A stretch of 64,000 nucleotides of DNA from Nemophila menziesii. Taxonomy: Eukaryota > Streptophyta > Magnoliopsida > Boraginales > Hydrophyllaceae. How positions within the stretch are numbered: the stretch's first letter is position 1; each line of letters opens with the position of its first letter. This document shows positions 11,842-21,189 of this stretch, piece by piece. The notes under the pieces are model-generated. The model saw nothing but the letters and a program-made list of their open reading frames with translations, was not told the origin of the DNA and searched no databases. The stretch spans positions 6,647,860 through 6,711,859 of the forward strand of contig JARWIR010000023.1 in NCBI GenBank assembly GCA_029959085.1, given 5' to 3'. The position numbers and the translations under genes are program-made.

Positions 11842-13252
11842 GTAAGTAAATCAGCACCCAAGAAATCTACTACCTACAAGTGTACGAATCATTGATAAAT
11901 ACTCCCTCCGTTCCAAAAAGGTTGTCATATTTACTTTTGCACACAAACTAAGAAATGTCATTTATTATCCATATGATTACCAAAATGCCCTCCATAAAGT
12001 GTCTCAATTTTTTAAATGTTTATTGAGAATATATATTATAATATTTAATTAGGGGTAAAAGTGGTATAAAGAAAAAAAACGTCTTGATTTTCTAAAGTGA
12101 TAACCTTTTTGGAACAACTATTTTTAGTATAAGTGACAACCTTTTAGGAACGGATGGAGTAATAATAAGGTAAGTATGGGGGTTACCGTTCTCCACAGGG
12201 ACTATGATGTCATTGTTCTTGTGTTTTCAGAAGTGTAGAGGGTTTAAGTTGCAACTAGAAAAATATAAAAAGATATTTGTTTTGTTTTTCAAGTAAAGGA
12301 CTAAAGTGAAATAATATTGAACTACGATTAACAATAAATTAACTAAATGCCTTGATTGAAAACGTTACGAAGATTATAGATGAGAATGTAGCTTGAGAAT
12401 TGCTAGTAATCCTCACTTTTTCTGAATGTACATATATATATTGATATAAGTACGAATTGGGATTTTAACATTATAGTCATAATTCTACAATCTCTCTACA
12501 TCCTTCTCAGGTAGATAGGGGATGTCGTACAATGCTAGGGACCTCTCCTGAGTAACCCTACAAAGCTTGAAATAGATACTAACCCAAATGACTATCCGGT
12601 TAGTTAAGACATCCCAGTTTACTAAAGCAAATTGAATATTTATGTACTATTTTCCATAATCCGAACCCCCTCCTAAGCAAAAGTCACGAGTACTATAACA
12701 TACCTACTACTTTATCAAGGTAAATGCTGAACATCAAATGAAAATATATGACCAATGAAAAATATTCATTCCATTTCAATATAGATATCCCAAACACAGT
12801 TGAACATCAATATTCAAAAGTTAGGGGTCATACATTATGCATTTCTCAAGCTAATTGAAGGTTTAGTTCATAATCAAAAACTGAAATACTATAAATAAAG
12901 TGTAATGATAATGAGTAGATCAAGAAAATATGAAGAATTACACTAATATTTGATGGAATGGAATGGTGTGGAATAATGAAAAACGGTGGAAATTCTTTTT
13001 TTCTTCTTCCTCTTGCTCCAACTATTCTAAGAATTTCCAAATTATGTAACTCCTATTTTGATTTATGATATATTAATTTTAAAAGAGTTTTTTTGGGATT
13101 GAGAAACCCATTTAAGTTGTCCAAGTCAATCAAAAAATGATCTAAGGGTATGAGGTCTAATTCGAGCCACGATATCAGAATGTCAAAGAACTCTTTCATT
13201 TTTACTCCTAATCATGAACTGTCACTTCTCACGCTCTCTTGACTTCAAGTGG
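11842..13252 (-). mobile_element. Family C LTR, distal part (minus strand, split)
   Basis: Reading the minus strand, this continues the LTR that starts at 21184, after removing the family A insertion and its TSD (AGTGG at 13248-13252 and 20834-20838). Near its end it has a segment (CCCTGTGGAGAACG, then CGTACACTTGTAGG) resembling the CCCTGAGGAACGAA...CTTGCATACGTCC region near the 3' end of the family A LTR. The distal boundary is uncertain. The Stowaway MITE at 11902-12159 is nested in it. Confidence 0.5.
11902..12159. mobile_element. Stowaway-type MITE
   Basis: 258-bp element with terminal inverted repeats CTCCCTCCGTTCC (left) and GGAACGGATGGAG (right), flanked by TA on both sides (11900-11901 and 12160-12161). 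The terminal sequence, TA target and length are those of Tc1/mariner-derived Stowaway MITEs. No coding capacity. Confidence 0.9.
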
Positions 13253-14760
13253 TGATGTCTCCTCATTTGTGATAATATAATATACTTCAGAGACATCATT
13301 TTAGGCTTATTTATTAGTATATAGGTTTATTTTAGCTTAGTTTAGTGTACTTTCCTATTTTGGGTCTTGTTTTAGTAAACATAATATTTTTAGAGCATAT
13401 TGGGTTTAATTGTTTATTTAGTGTGAAGCTTTAAAGATAATTATGGAGATTAATTAGAGTCCAAGTCAAAGACAACAAATTATGGAAAGAGATATGCATG
13501 GAAATTGAAGATAGAAGGAAACTGAGTTCAATTAGGAAAAGGAAAAGCTGCCTAATTCTGGGATTCTGCATACACGTCTAAAGATGTGCGTTTTTACCTA
13601 AGAAATAGGCCGATTTTGGTAATTTCCTTCTTTAGGGTCAAGATAATTCTGTTGCGATTCTTTTGGTATCTTATGGAGCTCAAACCGACCAATAACGAAG
13701 AAGATATGCTCAAAACGGTCCAGCAGTGTTTATCTTCATTTCCATACGAATTTGAGTTGGACTAGGAGTCCATTACTTTCCTTCTCCTTCAAGAAAACGA
13801 ATTAGGTCTTCCTATAACCTATAAATACAGCCTCTTAACACTCATAAATCATCCTTGGCCAGACCCTAAGGCCAAGAGGAAGCTGCAACACAAGAGAAGA
13901 AGTCTGGAGGGAGTTGTGCAACAACTATGTCTCCTTCAACCTCTTATTTTGTAATTCTTTTCTCTTCTCTTCTTAGTATGAATTAATTCCTTTTAGTTTG
14001 AGTGTTTAGAATATATGTATGAACCCTAGTTTTGATTGACATCTATCTAATTTGGGAACTTAATGTTTTAAATAGAATTATAGTTTTTATTCTCTGTTTA
14101 TGTGTTTGGATTTATATTCTGTGTTCTTGTGGATGCGCGCCCATATAGAATTACCATCTAGTAATTAGGTCACCATTGACAACGGTGTTTAATTGCATGT
14201 TTAGCACATAACGTCTAGTATTAGGTCTGATCTGACAACCCAACCTAGCTAGATAATCACTATGGTTTAGTTCTTGTGACTATTGGCCAATTACAATAAA
14301 AGTTTGCTTAGGAAGCCTTATTGACACATGTAAATCCTATTTTAAACTACCAATAGCGAATTGGGACCGATTAGGGAAATACTACATAATTTACCCTTAC
14401 ATGTTTAGAACGGCAAAACTAGTGGGGATTGCATGCTAATAACTCAAGCTAACTTTCATACTATCTTCTTTTCTTTTATTTATTTTTAGTCTTTAGTTTA
14501 TTAGTTAGTTTATTTATTTAAAAAAACAAATAAATATTTGTCTATCTTTTCTTTCTATTTGCGTATTATCTTTTCTATCTTTAATATCTGCACTTGATAA
14601 TTTGCATAAGTTCTCTCTAACTTTCGTCAGTCCCTGAGGAACGAATCTTCTTATCATTAAAACTTGCATACGTCCTGTAATACTTGCAGTACTGTGTTAG
14701 CTTAGGGTGTTTATTTGCACTTATTTTATACATCTTTTTATTACACCTTAGGCCACACCA
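13253..14760 (+). repeat. 5' LTR, family A
   Basis: It begins TGATGTCTCC and ends CCACACCA. The terminal dyad TGATGTCTC...GAGACATCA is at 13253-13299. A TATA box (TATAAATA) lies near 13820 and marks the likely start of the R region and promoter. The boundary is fixed by the TSD on the left and the PBS on the right. Confidence 0.92.
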
Positions 14761-14766
14761 AGTTTT

Positions 14767-14784
14767 TGGCGCCGCTGCCGGGGA
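14767..14784 (+). promoter_or_regulatory. Primer binding site, tRNA-Asp type
   Basis: TGGCGCCGCTGCCGGGGA lies 6 bases after the 5' LTR. It differs at one position from the sequence complementary to the 3' end of plant tRNA-Asp as I know it (TGGCGCCGTTGCCGGGGA), the primer used by Athila-type elements. Confidence 0.85.
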
Positions 14785-14933
14785 CTACATCGTTAGTCCT
14801 TGTGCTTTTATTTTAGTTAGTTCTACTTTACGCTTTTCTTTTTAGTTTTTGTTTTACAAAGTTTTTTTTAGGCGAGAGCAGATTTATTAGGAGATAAAGG
14901 TCTCGTGTTATTAGATCCTGAAGAAGCTAATTC

Positions 14934-16091
14934 ATGATGGAATCTCTAAAGCTCAAGGAGTTAAGCCAACAACTTGAGGAATTACGAGAACAATCGCGAA
15001 AACTAGCTCGGAGGAATCTAGTACATACATCACCTTCATGTCCTTGTTGTGGAGCAAGAGATCACTCGTGGGGACATTGCTTGAACAATCCAGCCTCAAT
15101 TTCCTTCATGCCTCATCAAAGAGACCATTATTATGATGGTTATTATCAATCTCAAGGAAATTACGCTGACTATCAACCCCCACAGAGTTACAATTGGGTC
15201 GGAGATCAACAGACGTATTATCATAATAACCATTATTATGATGATTATTATCAACCACGACCACAATCTTATTATCCTCCACAACCTATCTATCAAGAAG
15301 CGCCGATTTTTAAGGAAGCTTATCAAGAACCACCTCCTTATTCAATGCAGCAAACCGTCCAAGAACAACCTTCGAGTTCGAATTCAATCAGGGCTAAGAT
15401 AATGAACCTAACTGAAAAAGTGGAGATTCGCCAGCAAATATTCCAAAGCTCAGAAAATGCGCTTAAGAATATCGAGCATACAATGTCACAAATGGTGAAT
15501 AAGTTTCAAATCTTTGCAGAAAGGCAACTCCGAAGTAATACTAGTGCTCCAGCAAACACAGTTTGTCATGCAGTTGAATTAGGAAGTGGAAAACAACTAC
15601 CTTCACCAAGACCAGAACCAGAACCAGTCCCTATTCCAGAAACGGGGGGAGAAGAAACAACAGAAGATAAGGTCGAAGAGGTAGTTGAGAAAAAAAGTGT
15701 CCAAGAGAAGACACCAGAAAAGAAAGAGAGCCCAGTGGTAACCAACACATGTCCTCCTCCACCATTCCCTTCACGTGTCAGAAAGGACAATGACCTGGAA
15801 TTCAAGAAGTTCGTTGACATGATGAACAAATTAAAGACCAGCAGACCGTTTGTAGAAGCTCTCACAAGAATGTCAAAATACGGTCAATCCATGAAGGACA
15901 TTCTTTCTAACAAACGAAGATTCGAGATGAATGGATTACCAGAGGAGTGTAATGCTACACTTGAAATCGAGTTACCACTAGATTTACCGCTTCCCACGAA
16001 ATCTTGGATGGCACCATCCATGATTATAAAGAATCGAGCTGAAAAGTTCGTGGGAATTAAAGGAAAAGGGTGGAAATTTCGTCATCCTTAA
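14934..16091 (+). CDS. Miniaturised gag / integrase-tail fusion protein (family A)
   Basis: 385 residues. A short N-terminal coiled-coil-like stretch (about 5-27) precedes a CCHC zinc knuckle, CPCCGARDHSWGHC, at about 36-49 (CX2CX4HX4C). A Tyr/Gln/Pro-rich low-complexity tract (about 60-140) follows, then a helical segment (about 155-205), an acidic/Pro-Glu region, and a block at about 284-325 resembling the gag-protease boundary of Athila-like polyproteins (FKKFVDMMNKL ... MKDIL). It ends in a ~50-residue tail (KSWMAP ... GIKGKGWKF) resembling the family B integrase-tail piece. The capsid domain and all catalytic domains are absent. It could be an RNA-binding factor or a deletion relic; the frame is open. 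Confidence 0.75.
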   Translation: MMESLKLKELSQQLEELREQSRKLARRNLVHTSPSCPCCGARDHSWGHCLNNPASISFMPHQRDHYYDGYYQSQGNYADYQPPQSYNWVGDQQTYYHNNHYYDDYYQPRPQSYYPPQPIYQEAPIFKEAYQEPPPYSMQQTVQEQPSSSNSIRAKIMNLTEKVEIRQQIFQSSENALKNIEHTMSQMVNKFQIFAERQLRSNTSAPANTVCHAVELGSGKQLPSPRPEPEPVPIPETGGEETTEDKVEEVVEKKSVQEKTPEKKESPVVTNTCPPPPFPSRVRKDNDLEFKKFVDMMNKLKTSRPFVEALTRMSKYGQSMKDILSNKRRFEMNGLPEECNATLEIELPLDLPLPTKSWMAPSMIIKNRAEKFVGIKGKGWKFRHP

Positions 16092-17221
16092 TCGAGGTAA
16101 CACGTCTAACTTTGAAAGACGTTAAACAAAAGTGTTATACGGGAGACAACCCGTAATTTCGTTTATGTTTTTACAGTTTTAGTTTTTTTTTTATGTTTAG
16201 CTTAGTTAATTTTAGTTGATATTGCATATTTGAGAAAGGTATTAGTGTTTTTGATGATTAGGTATTGGAGAAATCGAGTTAGGGAAGCGAGCAAAAATTT
16301 TCGGAACGGAGAAACTTCAGCAAGTCATATCTTTGCGCTCGGATGTCGAAATCAGGTGATCTTTGAGCCTAAACTGCATAACTTTTCGAGATCTAGCTGT
16401 TGGGGAGGTTTTTGCCGAGTGCGGTACACCGGACCTCAGCCGCGGTGCACCGCAGGGTAAAAACCCGTACCACGGGTGGAGCCACGGGTCGTGACCAGAA
16501 ACCGAGAAACATTGCCCCGCGGACTACCCCATGCACCGTGCCCTGGTCCGCAGGTCAACACGTTCCACGGGGTGGGTGCCACGGGTATTTTGACATAGAA
16601 GCCACAGACTACCCCCGCGGTACACCGCGCCATGGTCAGCAGAGCAAAAACACGTGCCACGAGGTTGTGCCACGGGTATTATCCAGTGGGTAAAAAATTC
16701 GACCATCAGATGCTACGGTGTACCCGGCGGTACACCCCATGGTCCGCAGCATGGTCCGCACGAGCCGGTAGAGAGAGAAAAGAAAGGGTTTCAAGTGTAT
16801 AAAGGAGGTATTAAGCTTTTAATTCCGAATTTTATTAAACCTTAAGCCTCTTTCTCTTCTCCAAAACTCTCCCAACTCCATTGAAGCTCATAAAAACCTT
16901 CACCAATCATCAAAACACTACCCAATAACCATGAAAACACATCCAATTCATTCTCTACATCATTACAAGGAAGATTCAACCACCTATATCATACCAAAAC
17001 ACATTAAATCCAAGAATCAAAAGCTTAAATTTCAGAAATTCATCCTACAATTTCTTAAATCCAAGCCAATCCATGAAGAATCCATCTTACCCACATAGAG
17101 AATCATCATCCAATCACCTCTCCTAACCCAATAAAGCTTGTATAACCAATAATCAAGAGTTTCAAATTTCAAGAGTGGTTAAAGCTTTGAGTTGGGGGTC
17201 AATTGAGATGATTGAGAGAAG
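16092..17221 (+). other. Family A noncoding region with GC-rich island
   Basis: After the stop codon comes untranslated DNA. At about 16385-16780 there is a markedly GC-rich island in otherwise AT-rich DNA. It holds repeated short motifs (CCGCGGTACACCGCG, CCATGGTC, GCCACGGGT) and local palindromes. Open frames here on both strands are a by-product of base composition. A PPT-like CTTTGAGTTGGGGGTC is at 17185-17200. Confidence 0.6.
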
Positions 17222-17587
17222 ATGAACATTATCTACTATATGGGAGATGAAGAAATTAAGGTGTTGGATTTAATTGAGAAGAAATCAAGTGAGAAAAGTC
17301 CTAGTTCCAATTCAAAGGGTAAAACAAGTCAAGAGAAGAGAGGTTAGCATGCTGTGTTTGATTCAATGAGCAAAAAGATTCCAACTTTAGTGAAGAAGAC
17401 AACACAACCTCTACAAATCAAAGACCTTATACCCAAAGAGAAAGAGAAAGCTTCGAGGGCCCTGATAGCTTCTCCAAGGAAACAATTAAAGGAACTACCT
17501 TTTTCTTATAAGAAAGTATTTGAAGAAGAAGTTGAAGGAGAATACATGAAGATTCGTGGAGATTTGGAATGCTTGGGTTGCTTGTGA
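17222..17587 (+). pseudogene. Accessory ORF of family A, one in-frame stop
   Basis: An ATG at 17222 opens a 122-codon frame interrupted once by TAG near 17344. The downstream part (17354-17587) is lysine-rich and basic, then turns acidic near the C-terminus. It occupies the region between pol and the 3' LTR where Athila-like elements carry extra or env-like ORFs. There is no visible signal peptide or membrane segment, so I do not call it env. I recognise no family. Confidence 0.4.
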
Positions 17588-17877
17588 ATTGTATTTTGTG
17601 AGGAGAAGAAGAAGATGTGGCACAGTTGATCTATGAGGAGGTGATACGAATTTTCGATCTCTCCCATGACGTTATATAATGCAATATCCTATTATGATCA
17701 CGTGTCCTGAACAAAAAGCGAATAAGAAGTTGGGTGAAGAAGATACATTAGATTTAATCTGAGTATCGACAAGGCGAGGTAATAGCCTCGAAGAGTATGT
17801 TTTCTTTCTTCCCTACCATTTCTTTATGTGCAATATGTATGCTAATTTTAAATTTTATTTTTCTTGAGTCTTTTTCG

Positions 17878-17920
17878 AGTCGTGGGGACACGTCTCATTT
17901 TTGAGTTGGGGGTGGGGATT
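17878..17920 (+). promoter_or_regulatory. GGGA-loop hairpin followed by PPT-like motif (family A)
   Basis: AGTCGTG, loop GGGA, CACGTCT form an imperfect stem (one mismatch), followed by TTTTTGAGTTGGGGGTGGGG. Family B has the same arrangement at 1057-1096 (perfect stem) and near 37307-37345 (one G-U pair). Confidence 0.55.
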
Positions 17921-18567
17921 CGTTGTCCTCATCTTCCTTTTTGTGTTTTTCATAAATTTTAAAAAATTTTGGGTTGAATTAGGCATAGAATATGTTGAAT
18001 GTACCTATTGAGCATGATTTAATTAAGTTAATGATAGTAGGTAGTATGTTTTTGAAAGATATAACAAATATGTTTAGATGCATGTATGAAAACAGGAAAT
18101 AAAAGATAGGAAAGTTAATGAGCAATGCTAAGAAGTCACGTTGAAACTTAGGAATAGTTATTTGGTGTGTAGAACGTGAGGTTTAAAATTAGTTGAAAAC
18201 CCACTTGTCTATGAACTAGTAATGAAAACGTAACAAAATCCGGTAGTTAGAAAAATGAATAAGGCAGTTCTTTCATGATTAAAACACTTGAAGCCTTTTA
18301 TACTTTCTCACCCTTTTGTTTGATATTATTGTTATTTATCCGTCTTAGCCCCTCTGAGCCTTTCTAAAGCCTTTCATTTGAAACACATTATAATCCATAC
18401 CCTTAGTTTTTAGGACTTATCTATATGACCCGCACTCGAATCGCAAAACCTGAGACAACTCGTTTTAGAGCTTGAGTTTGGGGTGGTGGGATTCATAATT
18501 AGGGAACTTTGGAAATTTGGGAATTATTCTTGTGATTTATTGATGATGAATTGTTATTATTGTAACC

Positions 18568-18744
18568 CTTTGCCGGGGTAATAGTGAATGAAAAAGAAGC
18601 TACGAGCTAAATTTGCCAACAAGGGCATAAAAAGAAAGAATATATATATGAAAAAATAGTGTGATATCTGAACATCAAAAAGAGAATCATAGCTATACAA
18701 AAGAAAAATTGATATGAAAAGATTATATATTCGGACCGGCAAAG
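18568..18744 (+). promoter_or_regulatory. Long-range stem around variable loop (family A)
   Basis: CTTTGCCGG (18568-18576) is the exact reverse complement of CCGGCAAAG (18736-18744), separated by ~160 AT-rich bases. The same arms occur in family B copy 2 (37977-37985 and 38140-38148). In copy 1 the left arm is mutated (near 1731-1739). A PPT-like motif precedes the left arm at 18470-18490. Confidence 0.55.
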
Positions 18745-19289
18745 TGGATTTTAAATCATCAAAGGTTTTAATTGGGATTAATTCGGGATGCAAATCAAAA
18801 GCATCAATAAATTGGGTTGAGTGAGAACATCTTCGAGTGAAAACTCAAGCTCTAGGGCAATTCGTTGATGGCTAGTGAGGAGAGAGCCAAAAGCTCACTT
18901 TTCATTATCCAAATATACCACACCCGTCCTTAAGCCACGTTATAACCAAAGACCTTAGGATTTCTAACTACTAGATGGAGAAACGATTGAGTTATTAGGT
19001 AGTAGGTAAGTGGACCATTGGATGCTGTATTTGGGACCTATGAACAACCTATAGCCATTAACCTGAACTAAGTTATCATCCTCTCCTTCTGGCATTGCGA
19101 AATTAATCTTAACTAGAATTTATGGATTGTTGGTTACATGTATATTAAGTATATTTGTGCATTATTTCTTGAGCATTACTACATGAGACTTTTTAGATAT
19201 TTTGCTCTAGGATCATTCATTGTGTTCTGTTCTTATTCTCCTCCGACTTCTTCTTGTTTATTTGACTACCCTACTGTTCTTTACTTTTA

Positions 19290-19325
19290 TTGTATCGGGA
19301 CGATACAACTTTGAGTTGGGGGTCT
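19290..19325 (+). promoter_or_regulatory. GGA-loop hairpin and polypurine tract, family A
   Basis: TTGTATCG (19290-19297), loop GGA, CGATACAA (19301-19308) form a perfect 8-bp stem, followed by CTTTGAGTTGGGGGTCT up to the 3' LTR at 19326. The stem sequence differs from family B while pairing is kept. Confidence 0.75.
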
Positions 19326-20833
19326 TGATGTCTCCTCATTTGTGATAATATAATATACTTCAGAGACATCATTTTAGGCTTATTTATTAGTTTATAGGTT
19401 GATTTTAGCTTAGTTTAGTGCACTTTCCTATTTTGGGTCTTGTTTTAGTAAACATAATATTTTTAGAGCATATTGGGTTTAATTGTTTATTTAGTGTGAA
19501 GCTTTAAAGATAATTATGGAGATTAATTAGAGTCCAAGTCAAAGACAACAACTTATGGAAAGAGATATGCATGGAAATTGAAGATAGAAGGAAACTGAGT
19601 TCAATTAGGAAAAGGAAAAGCTGCCTAATTCTGGGATTCTGCATACACGTCTAAAGATGTGCGTTTTTACCTAAGAAATAGGCCGATTTTGGTAATTTCC
19701 TTCTTCAGGGTCAAGATAATTCTGTTGCGATTCTTTTGGTATCTTATGGAGCTCAAACCGACCAATAACGAAGAAGATATGCTCAAAACGGTCCAGAAGT
19801 GTTTATCTTTATTTCCATACGAATTTGAGTAGGACTAGGAGTCCATTACTTTCCTTCTCCTTCAAGAAAACGAATTAGGTCTTCCTATACCCTATAAATA
19901 CAGCCTCTTAACACTCATAAATCATCCTTGGCCAGACCCTAAGGCCAAGAGGAAGCTGCAACACAAGAGAAGAAGTCTGGAGGGAGTTGTGCAACAACTA
20001 TGTCTCCTTCAACCTCTTATTTTGTAATTCTTTTCTCTTCTCTTCTTAGTATGAATTAATTCCTTTTAGTTTGAGTGTTTAGCATATATGTATGAACCCT
20101 AGTTTTGATTGACATCTATCTAATTTGGGAACTTAATGTTTTAAATAGAATTATAGTTTTTATTCTCTGTTTATGTGTTTGGATTTATATTCTGTGTTCT
20201 TGTGGATGCGCGCCCATATAGAATTACCATCTAGTAATTAGGTCACCATTGACAACGGTGTTTAATTGCATGTTTAGCACATAACGTCTAGTATTAGGTC
20301 TGATCTGACAACCCAACCTAGCTAGATAATCACTATGGTTTAGTCCTTGTGACTATTGGCCAATTACAGGAAAAGTTTGCTTAGGAAGCCTTATTGACAT
20401 AGGTAAATCCTATTTTAAACTACCGATAGCGAATTGGGACCGATTAGGGAAATACTACATAATTTACCCTTACATGTTTAGAACGGCAAAACTTGTGGGG
20501 ATTGCATGCTAATAACTCAAGCTAACTTTCATATTATCTTCTTTTCTTTTATTTATTTTTAGTCTTTAGTTTATTAGTTAGTTTATTTATTGAAAAAACC
20601 AAATAAATATTTGTCTATCTTTTCTTTCTATTTGCGTATTATCTTTTCTATCTTTAATATCTGCACTTGATAATTTGCATAAGTTCTCTCTAATTTTCGT
20701 CAGTCCCTGAGGAACGAATCTTCTTATCATTAAAACTTGCATACGTCCTGTAATACTTGCGATACCGTGTTAGCTTAGGGTGTTTATTTGCACTTATTTT
20801 ATACATCTTTTTATCACACCTTAGGCCACACCA
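19326..20833 (+). repeat. 3' LTR, family A
   Basis: Same length (1,508 bp) as the 5' LTR, with about 25 substitutions by eye and no net length change. It ends CCACACCA and is followed by the TSD AGTGG at 20834-20838. Confidence 0.92.
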
Positions 20834-20838
20834 AGTGG

Positions 20839-21184
20839 TATCACAAAACCAAAGGGATCACTCAAAATCCTAGCCGATAGCGCGTGGGGAATCTCTTAAT
20901 TTGATTTCCAGATGTTGCCGATAAATGTTTCCGCTTTCCAATAGTGGCTTTACCGTCCTTTATCACTGTGACTTGAGGTCTTGCATCATCATCATCTCGA
21001 CGGCCTTGTATCACTATGACTTTGCGACATTTTATCATCATCTCGGGGACTTGTATCATCCAAGTACCTAAGATTTGTACACTTAACACACAAATATTAT
21101 AGAATAATACCTCAAATAGGTCCTAAAACCCACCAAAATGATGTCTTGTGATACTATTATTTTATCACAAAAGATAAGACATCA
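20839..21184 (-). mobile_element. Family C LTR, proximal part (minus strand)
   Basis: On the minus strand from 21184 the sequence begins TGATGTCTTATC and contains TCACAAGACATCATTTT. This reproduces the terminal dyad and spacing of the family A LTR start. It continues beyond the family A insertion at 13252. The LTR abuts a truncated integrase remnant, so the source element had suffered a deletion before its PPT. Confidence 0.6.
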
Positions 21185-21189
21185 TTCTA

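Larger units (their letters stand above)
13253..20833 (+). mobile_element. Complete non-autonomous Ty3/gypsy-like LTR retrotransposon (family A)
   Basis: A 7,581-bp element with two 1,508-bp LTRs (13253-14760, 19326-20833), perfect 5-bp TSD AGTGG, a tRNA-Asp-type PBS and a PPT. By my reading the LTRs differ at about 25 positions (~98% identity), so insertion was recent. The 4.6-kb interior has one 385-codon ORF fusing gag elements to an integrase-tail-like piece, then ~3.2 kb of mostly noncoding DNA. No protease, RT, RNase H or integrase core is present, so movement would need proteins in trans. The PBS and gag/pol remnants point to the Athila/Tat side of Ty3/gypsy. It sits inside the family C LTR. 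Confidence 0.9.

Noticed and set aside
16400..16706. Overlapping open frames on both strands in the GC island
   Set aside because: GC-rich composition removes stop codons; the peptides are Gly/Pro/Arg/Thr-rich without any family resemblance.
17222..17587. env-like gene in family A
   Set aside because: No signal peptide or transmembrane segment and only ~120 residues with a stop; position alone is not enough.
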